DNA of 64,000 nt, taken from positions 1 through 64,000 of the forward strand of contig JADLZK010000426.1 of NCBI GenBank assembly GCA_015847255.1, given 5' to 3'. Both the position numbers and the translations under genes were made by a program. The DNA is from Hyparrhenia diplandra (taxonomy: Eukaryota > Streptophyta > Magnoliopsida > Poales > Poaceae). Every line of letters begins with the position of its first letter. The stretch's first letter is position 1. Positions 1 through 11,796 of the stretch are shown here, in pieces. Under the pieces are notes generated by a model. That model had not been told where the DNA came from, made no database searches, and saw nothing but the letters and a program-made list of their open reading frames with translations.

Positions 1-52
1 CGTTTTGCCGTTGTTTCCCCACCGCACCGCTACCGCTTCTCCTCCGCCAACG

Positions 53-3000
53 TGTAACACCCAGGTGTTACTTACGATTAAGTCTTGGATTAGACAAAAT
101 TAAGTTTATTTTATGTTTTGATCCTAAGTGTGTTGTTGTATGATGGTTGGATAGTATAGGTTGGGAATCTGAATTTTGAATCAAATTCAAGTTTGAATTG
201 AACTCCGAAAACCCTAAATTCCATTCTTTCTTTTACCACCTTTTCTTTTATTCAAAATTTATAAAGAATTTGGGTATGGTTATTAAAGCAATTTTGTAGA
301 GTTTTCAAAGTTGAACAAAGATGGTATTTTGAGTTTTCAGAGTTTAGTTCAAAAATTTAGAGTAATTTTGAAAATACCAAAATTAGGGCTTTGTCCCCTT
401 TTGATTTAAAAACCATATTTCAAAATCTAAGCAAAATTTGCAAAAACTTCCAAAAGCTAGTTTGTAGATCTTGTTGAGAGGAACAAAAGTCATGTACAAA
501 GTTTTTTCAAGTTGTTACATGATTTTAAAAGTAATTTTGAATTCAAATTTCAAAATTTTGAACTGCTTTTCAAAAAGTCATATTTAGATGCCGAATTTGA
601 AAATCTTCCAATTGTGAAAATTGTAGATCTTGAAAAATTAGGCCAAGTTACTTTTTGGAGTTTTTCGAGTTCAGTTCAATTTTTGGGAGAATTTGACAAA
701 ATTCAGCAAGTTTGGGAAAAGTGCTACGATTGCTTTCGGCATGGGTGCCGCGCCCTTGCCGCAAGACGCCGCCGGGCGTCCGCCCGTGGCGCCTCGCGCC
801 CGGGCGCCTGGCCGCGTGGTTGGCCATATCCGGACACGTCGAGCAGCTCCCGGCCGCCCCTCTTTCCCTCTCTCTCGGTTGCTCGCTCTCTCTCTTTTCT
901 TCCTTCACGATGCCGACGGCGACGGCTAGGGCACCGCCGCCGCCGCCGTTCGCGATTTCGCCACCACCTTGCCTCGGGCCAAATTGAGCAAGCATCCATG
1001 CTCGCAACCTTCTTGGCGCTTCTATTATACCCCTCGCACCTTGTCTCTTGATCGGAGTCGGCCGGCGTCCCGCCGTTTTCTTTTCTCGCGTCGGCGAAAC
1101 GCCCACCGCCGTGATCCGGCCGTCGTCGATTGGCCCGTCCCGCGGTGAGCCTCGTTGTTTTATCTTATGCGTTGAGCTCGTCTTCATGCCGTGATCATGG
1201 TCGGCTCGACCGTCGCGTTTGCCACGCGCAGAGCCGCCGAACGCGCACGTTGCCGGTGGAGCGCCGCCGTCGCGTCGCCGCCGCGCTGGGGCGTGTGTCC
1301 CTTGGGACCGTTCGGGTTCAACCAAGTTAGGGTTTTTGTGCGCCCATGCTTGCTGGTGCCCATGCTGCCCTTCCTTGCCGCCTCCGATGACCATCCCGTC
1401 GGGAACGGCAAAGCCGAGCCACGCCGTCGTCGCTCCTCTGCTCAAGAGCCGCCCATGGACTTCGGGTTCAGAATAGGAAGAAGATGAGGGGGTTAGGTGA
1501 GAAACCTTGTGACTCATATAAATAGTGCTTTGTATCTTTTTGTAATTACATTAAAGTTTGGGGGGTCTTTCTGCAAAAGTCACCAAGCCAAAGCTTGGCG
1601 GGGCCGGTGATGGGCCATTCTGTTCTTTATTTTGATGGGCCGGGCCATGCAGTCTTGCCAGGCCGAGCAGCGATCTTGGGCCGACTTTTCGCCCGTAGTC
1701 GGTTTTGTTTTAAAATTTTGTTTTATTAATTTACATTTGTTTGAATAGTGCTGATTCTTGTGAATTTCATATAAATTCAAGTTTAGCTTTAAAAATTCTG
1801 AAAATTTTTGTAGAAGCTTCTTATGAGTATATGAATCCATGAAAAATTTGAAACTTTGATTTTGAGTAGTTTTTGCATGATTTAAAAATACAAATTTTAA
1901 TTGAAAAATGCATCTTCCATGATTTTTAGAAAATAAAATATTTATCCAAAATTCATAAAATTTATTTGGTACTGTTTTTATGATGTGTCCTACTTGTATA
2001 AAAGTTTGGAGTCGTTTTGAAATGTTTAAATTATTTTCTATCTTAAGCTCTATTATTTTTATGTGTTATATAAATTGTTTAGTGACTAATTACTTAGGTT
2101 TTGTGTGACTTTTGGGTTGTCTTGTGAAACTTGGATCATACCACAATTAAGTGGTCCTTGAGAACTCCTTAGGCAATGGTGATGGTATCTCTTAAGAGTA
2201 GTTCAACAAGTTGGTTTTGTTGGGTTGCAACTTTATCGTGAAATAGAGTTATATTCCTGTGTTTATTATTTCATGCATCATCAAGCATCATGCTTACCAT
2301 TCCATTATGTTGAGCATACGTTATTAATTTACGTGTAGTGAACGAGAGTGATGTGGTTTTGCGAAGATCGAGCTTTTGGGAGAAGGTGTATCCACCGGAG
2401 GTGATGGTGTCAAGATTAACTTTGGTGATCCGGCTTTGGAATCTAACTTTTCCCGCAACACGGGCAAGCCCCGGAGCATAAACCCTTCTCTGTTTCATAA
2501 ATGTTTTATTCACCTTAAGTCTAGTGCAATGTGCATTAAGTTAGTAGGAGTTGGTTGATACCGTTCTTTGCATGACTACCTTGAATTTTAGTTAATCCAA
2601 TGTTATCTCACTAGTATGAGTAGGTCGTTAGTCGAATGATGGCTTCATCGTTCGTGAGTTATAGGTTTTTATCTTTGTTCCTCTGGCTATGTAAAAAGAG
2701 AACACCCCGATGGTGGTTCATGAGAATAAATATGTAGTGATGAATTTGAGATCGGACGGGACGTAGGTTGAAAGCCGCGGGATACCTAGCCGTGCTTGTC
2801 CCGTGTTGGTCATTATAAGGACCGGCCCGTTGTTTGGATTGTTAAGTTCGGGACTTTTTGAACATAAGTGCGCCTGCGCGTCGTTTGGTCAATGGCACGG
2901 CTGCTCGGTTGTCACCCCAGGTCGGTCGACCCTAACTAGCCACATACTCCCGTAAGCCGGATCTCGGTGGAGCCAAATCGGGGAATGGCAACCACGCCTT

Positions 3001-3924
3001 TGGGAGTGGAGAGATGGCGGAGTAGCGTGTACCCACCCTACTGGGTAAACTGTCATTGTCATTAGGACTGGCGGGGTAGGGAGGTGGAGTACTGTACTCT
3101 CGGGTGGCGCAGCCTCGTTCCCGTTTTGGACAAATCTGAAAAGAAGGTTGATATATGCAAGCTTAAGTGCTACATATGTCGTGTGGTTAGAGATCCCATT
3201 TGGGTTTGAATCGATTCGCGGATCGCCGTTGCTTTCGGTTATGGAGACCCGTTCTTACGTCCATTCATCGTAGTAATTGAAGAAACAAGGTTACTCATGG
3301 TTTTGCAAGGAAAAAAGAGATGCAGAGATAAGTTGAGATGTGTTGCTTAAAAAGTGTTTGAGATAGAGCAGTGCAAATCTAGCTTATTTATGTTCCAACA
3401 AAATTGATGCTAAAAATATTGAAGGTAAGGATCCACTTGTAGTAAGCTTTTCTCTGCAAACTTCCCTTTTCTAGCTCTACTTCCCTTAAGCCAAGCATAT
3501 CATTGGAGTCTTTTCTTTTTGTCGGGTAAGTCTTGCGGAGTACATTGTGTACTCGGGGTTTGTTAACCCTTGTTGCAGTGTGACTCGTGATGTTAACCAA
3601 GGTTATGTCGGTGGGCTCGACATGATCCGGGTTTCTTCTAGTTTCCCTCGGCTTCCGCAAATTAAGTTAAGTCTACTCAAATGTAACTCACTCACAATTG
3701 TAAAATTAATGTTATTATTCTTCAAGACTCGATCTATATTTTTGTAACAAATGTTGTAATGTTGTAGCTACTCCTTTGTTGATCCTGGTATGAGTGGTGT
3801 AATCGGGGTTTCGATGACACCGGCAGACTTCTAAAGTTATTGGGTGCACCGCGACTTACGCAGTTGTCGAGAAGTCTTTGAGACAATGATAGGTGCAGGT
3901 GGGCCCAATAATTAGGAGGTTACA
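53..3924 (+). repeat. 5' LTR of the LARD-type element
   Basis: Starts TGTAACACCC and ends GGAGGTTACA. A TATA box (TATAAAT, 1517-1523) marks the likely promoter, giving transcription into the interior. The 700-1500 part is GC-rich and produces overlapping open frames on both strands. They resemble no protein family I know and are broken differently in the 3' LTR, so they are treated as chance frames. Confidence 0.9.
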
Positions 3925-6549
3925 TTCTGAGAATGGTATCGAGCTCATACTTAGGACCAGCTACAATATTACTTTTGAAAACTTCAAAATAATTTTTGTA
4001 ATCTAAAAGTTTTTGAAAGTAACAACTTAAAAATAATATTCTTTCTTTCCTTATGCTTCTTTGGAAGCTTTCATGAAGATTTTTCCGACGAGTCAAGTAA
4101 AAAGATTTCAAGAAGTTTCATGTCATCTTTTGAAGAACAAACTGGGGAGTCAACTTCGCCGACAATGTCCCGCTAAGTGCTTTTCAACATTTCGTTGGTG
4201 CAAGTGAAGATAGGATATAAAGTAAAGCCCTATAACCTACTAACATTTAACATAATGAAGGTAGAGTACTCTTAACGTTGTGAAGACGTATAGGGCGAGC
4301 ATGCATCATATCATCATATTATTTATATAATGTTGAGATTTCCTCCTTTTATTCGAACAACTATTCTTCTTTATAGTTGTTTGTCCTAAATTTCGTCCTA
4401 TACCGGTTTTTGGTTAATGGACTTCCAATTGATAATCTTTGCTTCATAAGTTCCTAATCTTTGGGAGCTTGCACCTTGCCATGTCAACTCTATTTAAAAG
4501 CCTCAGACTACTCCTTGATTTCTCAACTCATACATGTGTTGTATTTTGACTTCTTCCATTATGACACATGCTTTTTTCTTCTCACTTTGACAACCAACAT
4601 GTGTTGGTTGAGAGTTGCAATAATTGTGTCTTATGATAGAACCATGACTCGTGACCGGGGAAAATAGCGTCGAAACACAGGGTCTCCTATGGACCGCGGC
4701 CATAAGGAAATACTTGCCGGGCGTTCGCTTTTAAGTCGGGTCTATGGTCATGATTCACTATAGTCCACAATTAATGTACTTTCTCCTTCCTTGTAAAAAC
4801 GAAATTCATATCCGTACTCCTCTCCCCTTATCGGTTGCAATCACCTTTTTGCTTCTGGTTACAATCTTGATATCAACTTTGTTGTTTTGCAAAATTTCTT
4901 ACAAGTCAATATATATTTGACATAATTCTTTTTCCCACTACTTGTCCCACGGGATTTGTCAACTTGAAATTCCGAAAATTAGATTTCTGTTAAGGGGGAA
5001 AGATCTTCATATTCCAGTTATTCATGATCATCTTGCTGCATCTTTAGCAAGCATCATTGCATTGCATATGTTGCTTATAGCATTCATGTAATGCATATAT
5101 GATGTTTCACATGTTATCTAAAATGATGTTAATTTTGGTTATTGTTTGTGTTTCACTTTGTTAAGCCTGTGTGTACTTTGGTTGAACCCTAGTTCCACTA
5201 GGATGTTATGCGTAAATCTTTACCACGGCTTATGTTGTGCCGTGTGGAACCGTGCCAAGTCTGTTGGACTTCTTAGACGTTTCTTTAAGAGAGGAGCCCG
5301 ATGCCATACAATTTCTCTTTGATCTTTAAAACCTCCTTGGCTTTGATCTTGAAATCACCTTCATATTGACTATACACCTTGGAACTTCCTTTGGTTGTGG
5401 TTTTGGCCGTGGTGTTATGATTAATGATTTTTAATCATGATCCATTACAAAACTACACTAAGCATTTCTTAGTTATCTATATTCTATCCAGGATTCGTAT
5501 ATTGGATCAGTTGTTTTGTGAGTTTCTTACGGAAGTTACAAGAAAAGGTGACCCTTGAAGAGCAAGTCACCGACATCAACATTAACAGACTACAAGAAGT
5601 GGTAAATAAGAGACTCTGTTTAACCATTTATGAAGGTTAGGATCATTGTGGCATCTTGTTGCCGCCACGTGTTTGTTGAACGCCGTGAGCATCCTCTCCC
5701 TCTCCCGCTTGCGTCTGTGTTGCAGTCTCACTGTGCCCACCTCGCTTCGTGGCTTGCAGCGTTGTGCGCACTCGTCTCGTCCCTCGCAGCCGCGCCCCTC
5801 CTTTATGCTTTTCGTGTCGGCTCGACGCTCGTCCTCGCCCTCGTCACGGACCCCCCCTTCTTCTCGCCTTTTAGAACGGCCTCTCGCACGCCTCCTTGCC
5901 GGTGAATCCACTCCTCTCATCCTCTCCTTTTTTCCCCACCTTGGTTCGGCGCGGTAGAAGCGTGCCATGGCCAATCTTGTCCAAAGACCGCCCGGTGATG
6001 CTCCTCCTTTCGGCCTACTTCCCGGCGTGTTGTGCACTATCCCCGCCCACCAAGCTATAAAATCTTCTACACGCCCTTTTCCCCTTCCCATCTTGGTCGA
6101 GTAGATCTCGTGAGTTGTTTCTCTCCACCAGTTCTCGTCGTGAGGAAGATTGGAAAGCCACCAAGCCGGAAGGAAGGAGCGGATGGACATAGAGTTACCC
6201 GATATGGCGTTCGTTGAAGTTTTTGTTCTTAGAATGCTTTTCATCTTGGCGCTTGCAATGATCGAGTGTTCACAGTCCTGTTTCTGGGTCTGTTGGTCTT
6301 TTACCATGTTCTGGATAATCATTATCCTGTTGTTCCTTCATTGCCCTCGCTTATCGATTTTGTTTGATTAGGCGCTTAGTTGTTCGTCCCCGCTCTTAGC
6401 CGTGTTGTTCTAGATCCGAGTGGTTTAGTTTTCAAAGTCATGTATTCTCTCCGAGTGTACTTTTAGATACGTGTATATTAATCGTTTTCTTCCCTTCTCA
6501 TTCTCGATTCTTGAATCTCGGGGACGAGATTCTCGTTATGGGAAAAGGC
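3925..6549 (+). other. Non-coding interior of the LARD-type element
   Basis: No gag, protease, reverse transcriptase or integrase motif is visible on either strand. The PBS is at 3933-3945 (TGGTATCGAGCTC, close to the initiator-Met consensus TGGTATCAGAGC). The PPT region is at 6538-6549 (ATGGGAAAAGGC). A GC-rich island at 5640-6180 looks like gene-derived or leader sequence and holds a 246-codon minus-strand frame (5582-6322) with no recognisable domain. Such interiors are thought to carry packaging and dimerisation signals. Confidence 0.8.
3933..3945 (+). promoter_or_regulatory. Primer-binding site, initiator-Met tRNA type
   Basis: TGGTATCGAGCTC lies 8 bases after the 5' LTR end. It matches the plant iMet PBS TGGTATCAGAGC apart from a missing base. 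The spacing and the matching PPT at the other end support the call. Confidence 0.7.
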
Positions 6550-9500
6550 CAGAACACCCAGTGTTACTTACCGCTTAAGTCTTGGATTAGACAAAATTAA
6601 GTTTATTTTATGTTTTGATCCTAAGTGTGTTGTTGTATGATGGTTGGATAGTATAGGTTGGGAATCTGAATTTTGAATCAAATTCAAGTTTGAATTGAAC
6701 TCAGAAAACCCTAAATTCCATTCTTTCTTTTACCCCTTTTCTTTTATTCAAAATTTATAAAGAATTTGGGTATGGTTATTAAAGCAATTTTGTAGAGTTT
6801 TCAAAGTTGAACAAAGATGGTATTTTGAGTTTTTCAGAGTTTAGTTCAAAAATTTAGAGTAATTTTGAAAATACCAAAATTAGGGCTTTGTCCCTTTTGA
6901 TTTAAAAACCATATTTCAAAATCTAAGCAAAATTTGCAAAAACTTCCAAAAGCTAGTTTGTAGATCTTGTTGAGAGGAACAAAAGTCATGTACAAAGTTT
7001 TTCAAGTTGTTACATGATTTTAAAAGTAATTTTGAATTCAAATTTCAAAATTTTGAACTGCTTTTCAAAAAGTCATATTTAGATGCCGAATTTGAAAATC
7101 TTCCAATTGTGAAAATTGTAGATCTTGAAAAATTAGGCCAAGTTACTTTTTGGAGTTTTTCGAGTTCAGTTCAATTTTTGGGAGAATTTGACAAAATTCA
7201 GCAAGTTTGGGAAAAAGTGCTACGATTGTTTTTCGGCATGGGTGCCGTCCTTTCGTATCGGGCTTGCCGGCGGCCGTCGCCGTGGCCGCCTCGCGCCCAC
7301 CGGCGCTGGCCGCGTGGTTGGCCATCTGGACACGTCGGCGGCTCTGGCCGCCCCTCTTTTCCCTCTCTCTCTCGGTTGCTCGCTCTCTCTCTTTCTTCCT
7401 TCACGATGCCGACGACGACGGCGGCGGCACCGCCGCCGCCGTCGCGATTTTCGCCACCACCTTGCCTCGGGCCAAATTGAGCAAGCATCCATGCTCGCAA
7501 CCTTCTTTGCGCTTCTATTATACCCACTCGCACCTTGTCTCTTGATCGGAGTCGGCGCGTCCTCCGCTTTCTTTTCGCTGACGGAAAACGCCGCCGCGTG
7601 ATCCGCCGTGGTCGATTACCGCCACGGTGAGCCTCTCGTTGTTTTATCTTATGCGTTGAGCTCGTCTTCATCGTGATCATGGTCGGCTCGACCGTGTCGC
7701 GTTTGCCACGCAGAGCCGCCGGAACGCACGCGTTGCCGGTGAGCGCCGCCGCTGTCGGCGTCGCCGCCGCGGTCGCGGTCGGTGTCCCTTGGGACCGCTC
7801 GGGTTCAACCAAGTTAGGGTTTTTGTGCGCCCATGCTTGCCGGTGCCCATCTTTGCCTCTTCCTTGCCGCCTCCGATGACCATCCGTCGGGAACGGCAAA
7901 GCCGAGCCACGCCGCCGTCGCTCCCCGCTCAAGAGCCGCCCATGGACTTCGGGTTCGAATAGGAAGAAGATGAGGGGGTTAGGTGAGAAACCTTGTGACT
8001 CATATAAATAGTGCTTTGTATCTTTTTTTGTAATTACATTAAAGTTTGGGGGTCTTTCGCAAAAGTCACCAAGCCAAAGCTTGGGCCGGTGATGGGCGGC
8101 ACATTCTTGTTTTGATGGGCCGGGCCATGCACAGTGCCAGGCCGAGCGAGCACGATCTTTGGGCCGACTTTCGCCCGTAGTCGGTTTTGTTTTAAAATTT
8201 TGTTTTATTAATTTCGTTTTGTTTGAATAGTGCTGATTCTTGTGAATTTCATATAAATTCAAGTTTAGCTTTAAAAAATTCTGAAAATTTTGTAGAAGCT
8301 TCTTATGAGTATATGAATCCATGAAAAATTTGAAACTTTGATTTTGAGTAGTTTTTGCATGATTTAAAAATACAAATTTTAATTGAAAAATGCATCTTCC
8401 ATGATTTTTAGAAAATAAAATATTTATCCAAAATTCATAAAAATTTATTTGGTACTGTTTTTATGATGTGTCCTACTTGTATAAAAAGTTTGGAGTCGTT
8501 TTGAAATGTTTAAATTATTTTCTATCTTAAGCTCTATTATTTTTATGTGTTATATAAATTGTTTAGTGACTAATTACTTAGGTTTTTTGTGTGACTTTTG
8601 GGTTGTCTTGTGAAACTTGGATCATACCACAATTAAGTGGTCCTTGAGAACTCCTTAGGCAATGGTGATGATATCTCTTAAGAGTAGTTCAACAAGTTGG
8701 TTTTGTTGGGTTACAACTTTATCGTGAAATAGAGTTATATTCTGTGTTTATTATTTCATGCATCATCAAGCATCATGCTTACCATTCCATTATGTTGAGC
8801 ATACGTTATTAATTTACGTGTAGTGAGCGAGAGTGATGTGGTTTTGCGAAGATCGAGCTTTGGGAGAAGGTGTATCCACCGAGAGGTGATGGTGTCAAGA
8901 TTAACTTTGGTGATCCGGCTTTGGAATCTAACTTTTCCCCGCAACACAGGCAAGCCCCTGGAGCATAAACCCTTCTCTGTTTCATAAATGTTTTATTCAC
9001 CTTAAGTCTAGTGCAATGTGCATTAAGTTAGTAGGAGTTGGTTGATACCGTTGCCGCATGACTACCTTGAATTTTAGTTAATCCAATGTTATCTCACTAG
9101 TATGAGTAGGTCGTTAGTCGAATGATGGCTTCATCGTTCGCGAAGTTATAGGTTTTTATCTTTGTTCCTCGGCTATGGAAAAAGAGAACACCACGATGGT
9201 GGTTCATGAGAATAAATATGTAGTGATGAATTTGAGATCGGACGGGACGTAGGTTGAAAGCCGGCGGGATACCTAGCTGTGCTTGTCCCGTGTTGGTCGT
9301 ATAAGGACCGTCCGTTGTTTGGATTGTTAAGTTCGGGACTTTTGAACGCAAGTGCGCCTGCGGCCGTTTGGTCAATGGCACGGCTGCCTGGTTGTCACCC
9401 CAGGTCAGTCGACCCTAACTAGCCACATACTCGGTTTTCCGGATCTCGGTGGAGCCAAATCGGGAATGGCAACCACGCACCGGGAGTGGAGAGATGGCGG

Positions 9501-10408
9501 GAGTAGCGTGTACCCACCCTCTTTGGGTAAACTGTCATTGTCATTAAATTTGGCGGGGTAGGGGAGGTGGAGTCTTCACTCTCGGGTGGCGCAGGCCTCG
9601 TTCCCGTTTTGGACAAATCTGAAAGAAGGTTGATATATGCAAGCTTAAGTGCTACATATGTCGTGTGGTTAGAGATCCCCAGCTGGGTTTGAATCGATTC
9701 GTGGATCGCCGTTGCTTCTCGGTTATGGAGACCCGTTCTTACGTCCATTCATCGTAGTAATTGAAGAAATAAGGTTACTCATGGTTTTGTAAGGAAAAAG
9801 AGATGCGAGAGATAAGTTGAGATGTTTTGCTTAAAAAGTGTTTGAGATAGAACAGGTGCAAATCTAGCTTATTTATGTTCCAACAAAATTGATGCTAAAA
9901 ATATTGAAGGTAAGGATCCACTTGTAGTAAGCTTTTTCGCAAACTTCCCTTTTCTAGCTCTACTTCCCTTAAGCCAAGCATATCCTTGGAGTCTTTTCTT
10001 TTTTGTCGGGTAAGTCTTGCGGAGTACATTGTGTACTCGGGGTTTGTTAACCCTTGTTGCAGTCTTTGACTCGTGATGTTAACCAAGGTTATGTCGGTGG
10101 GCTCGACATGATCCGGTTTCTTCTAGTTTCCCTCAGCTTCCGCAAATTAAGTTAAGTCTACTCAAATGTAACTCACTCACAATTGTAAAATTAATGTTAT
10201 TATTCTTCCGTTTTTCGATCTATATTTTTGTAACAAATGTTGTAATGTTGTAGCTACTCCTTTGTTGATCTGGTATGAGTGGTGTAATCGGGGTTTCGAT
10301 GACACCCGCAGAACTTCTTAAGTTATTGGGTGCATCTGCACAGCTGTCAGAAGTCTTTGAGACAATGATAGGTGCAGGTGGGCCCAGTAATTAGGAGGTT
10401 CTGTTACA
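6550..10408 (+). repeat. 3' LTR of the LARD-type element
   Basis: Collinear with the 5' LTR over its whole length; TATA box at 8003-8010. Its first three bases read CAG where the 5' copy has TGT, and the last bases are CTGTTACA where the 5' copy has TTACA. Most differences between the LTRs are small replacements or indels, many of them at CTG/CAG triplets. Confidence 0.9.
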
Positions 10409-10413
10409 CAACG

Positions 10414-10865
10414 CCTCCAAACTGAGGGCGGGGAGTCTCGCCTGCGCCCCTCCGCTGCTCACCCCACGATGGCTTCACGCCGCCTCGACCACAACCGCGC
10501 CAACAGAGCTCGCAGCGAGCCCTAGCGTGTCGTAGCGGGGGCGGGGGCATTGCGAGGAATAAGGTAGAGAAGAAGATGGCGTCATTGTGGGCCGGCCCAG
10601 GGCGAGGAAGAAGGCGGCCCGCCCCTGGGCGGACGACGCGTCGGGTCTGACCAGGGCTGCCGCTAACACGCCCTGGGGAGGGAGCCATACTGGTGGGCAA
10701 TGACGAGACGCTCCTGGAGAGAGGCAGGCGTGGACGACTCTGATGATGAGGATCGAAAAATCAGACGGTTGAGAAGTAGTATGTTTGAGTCTTGCGACGG
10801 ACAATCCAGGCCCATGTCTGTGCTCGTGCACAAGTGTACAAGCCTAAGCTTGGCACGACCTCGGC
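10414..10865. other. GC-rich host sequence, no gene supported
   Basis: Continuation of the host sequence interrupted by the LARD-type element. Overlapping minus-strand frames (10404-10914) are GC-driven and show no domain. It may be promoter sequence for the fragment that follows. Confidence 0.4.
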
Positions 10866-10869
10866 CGAT

Positions 10870-11153
10870 GCCTAGGGGATATATAAAGCCCCGCCGTAGT
10901 GCTCCTTTCCCCACCCCCGAACCCTAAACTCTACTACTCCCGAATCCCGCCGCATATGTCTGCTTCTCTCGTCCGTATGGCAGCGTCTGGCCCCAGACAA
11001 GATAGGGGCGCCATCCGTGCCACTTCCTCTTCCCACCGCCGCCACGACCATTGACGTCGTCGTCTCTGCCGCTGCCGCCTCCCATGTCGACGCCTCCATA
11101 CCAGCTTCCTCCTCTTAGCTTATCGGCATCCTCGAAGCAGTTGACAAGAGGTA
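10870..11153 (+). pseudogene. Decayed gene start: TATA box, leader and first-exon remnant
   Basis: A good TATA box (TATATAAA, 10879-10886) is followed by a CT-rich leader and an ATG at 10955, whose frame stops after about 30 codons. In another frame a peptide ending GILEAVDKR runs to a consensus splice donor (AGAG|GTAACT at about 11152). That end resembles the first exon of the minus-strand gene at 17098-19552, which ends IKAVEK with the same GTAACTC donor. I infer a broken first exon, possibly from a related gene. About 500 bp of intron-like sequence follows, with no second exon that I can recognise. Confidence 0.3.
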
Positions 11154-11657
11154 ACTCTCATCACTTGATCAGGATTTTTGTTGAGAGTTAGGGTTAGGGA
11201 TGGTTTGGGATGGTTTTGCTATTAGATAGAGTTACGGTTGGGGCTGGGTTTCGTGTATTGCGGTCAGTTAGGGTTAGAGTTGGTTTTGGTGTCACTTAGA
11301 TCTATTATTTAACAACACTTCTTGAATATCTTGATATTGTTTTCTATTATATGCAGTGTGTCTCATTGTAAGTATACCATTTGTCTAAATTAAATTGCAT
11401 ATTTAACATTTTTTTATATTGTAGTTGAGCATTCATGTTGCTGGTTTGTTTGTTGGAATAATGTATTTGTTGGTTTGCTTGTTTGGTCACCGTCGTTAGC
11501 CTAAAACCATCAGTAGGCAACATGACTGACTGGAAAATAAGATTGTTTATTTGCTGGTTTGCTTCTTTTCTTATGGTGTCTATACATAGGAATGTTGTGC
11601 AATGTTTGTTTGTTTTGAGCCGTGGCTCAAGGGCTTTGGTGATGGTTTATATACAAT
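11154..11657. other. Intron-like T/G-rich stretch, no gene seen
   Basis: Moderately AT-rich, with several GTTAGGGTTAG-like runs near 11187-11275. These are not true telomere repeats (TTTAGGG). The plus-strand frame at 11483-11767 looks like chance. Confidence 0.35.
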
Positions 11658-11796
11658 TGCATATGAGAAGAAGAACAAAGTTTCGGAAACTCCAGAAGTT
11701 TCTTTGTCTTTCCTTTCTTTATTTAATAATAATATACATGTACACCAACATACATAGTGGGCTCTAGGCCCATAGGAAACAATATACAACCCAACA
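11658..11796 (-). repeat. Possible short copia-type LTR end with polypurine tract
   Basis: Read on the minus strand, a purine tract (CTTAAGGGGGAT) is followed by TGTTGGGTTG, the usual junction of a PPT and a 3' LTR in plant copia elements. The far boundary at 11658 is a guess based on the TG/CA rule, and no matching second LTR was found in the window. Confidence 0.3.

Larger units (their letters stand above)
53..10408 (+). mobile_element. Complete non-autonomous LTR retrotransposon (LARD-type)
   Basis: Two direct LTRs (53-3924 and 6550-10408) flank a 2.6 kb interior that encodes no gag or pol domain. The element begins TGTAACACCC, ends TTACA, and is flanked by a perfect 5-bp target duplication CAACG (48-52 and 10409-10413). 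A primer-binding site like that for initiator-Met tRNA follows the 5' LTR, and a purine tract precedes the 3' LTR. Very long LTRs with a short non-coding interior define large retrotransposon derivatives (LARDs), known from barley and relatives. I infer that it is moved by a gypsy-type autonomous partner; I cannot name the family. The duplication joins a GC-rich host sequence (1-47 with 10414 onward), so this was one insertion. Confidence 0.9.

Noticed and set aside
512..1051. 179-codon frame in the 5' LTR with a partly conserved partner at 7007-7480 in the 3' LTR
   Set aside because: Its ends diverge between the LTRs, no domain is visible, and it lies upstream of the LTR promoter. Similarity reflects LTR duplication, not selection.
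5582..6322. 246-codon minus-strand frame in the LARD interior
   Set aside because: No recognisable domain, antisense to the element, and caused by a GC-rich island.
7198..8322. 374-codon minus-strand frame, the longest in the window
   Set aside because: Falls in the GC-rich part of the 3' LTR, antisense to the element. The matching stretch of the 5' LTR is split into two frames (648-1517 and 1580-1840), and composition is low-complexity Arg/Pro/Gly.
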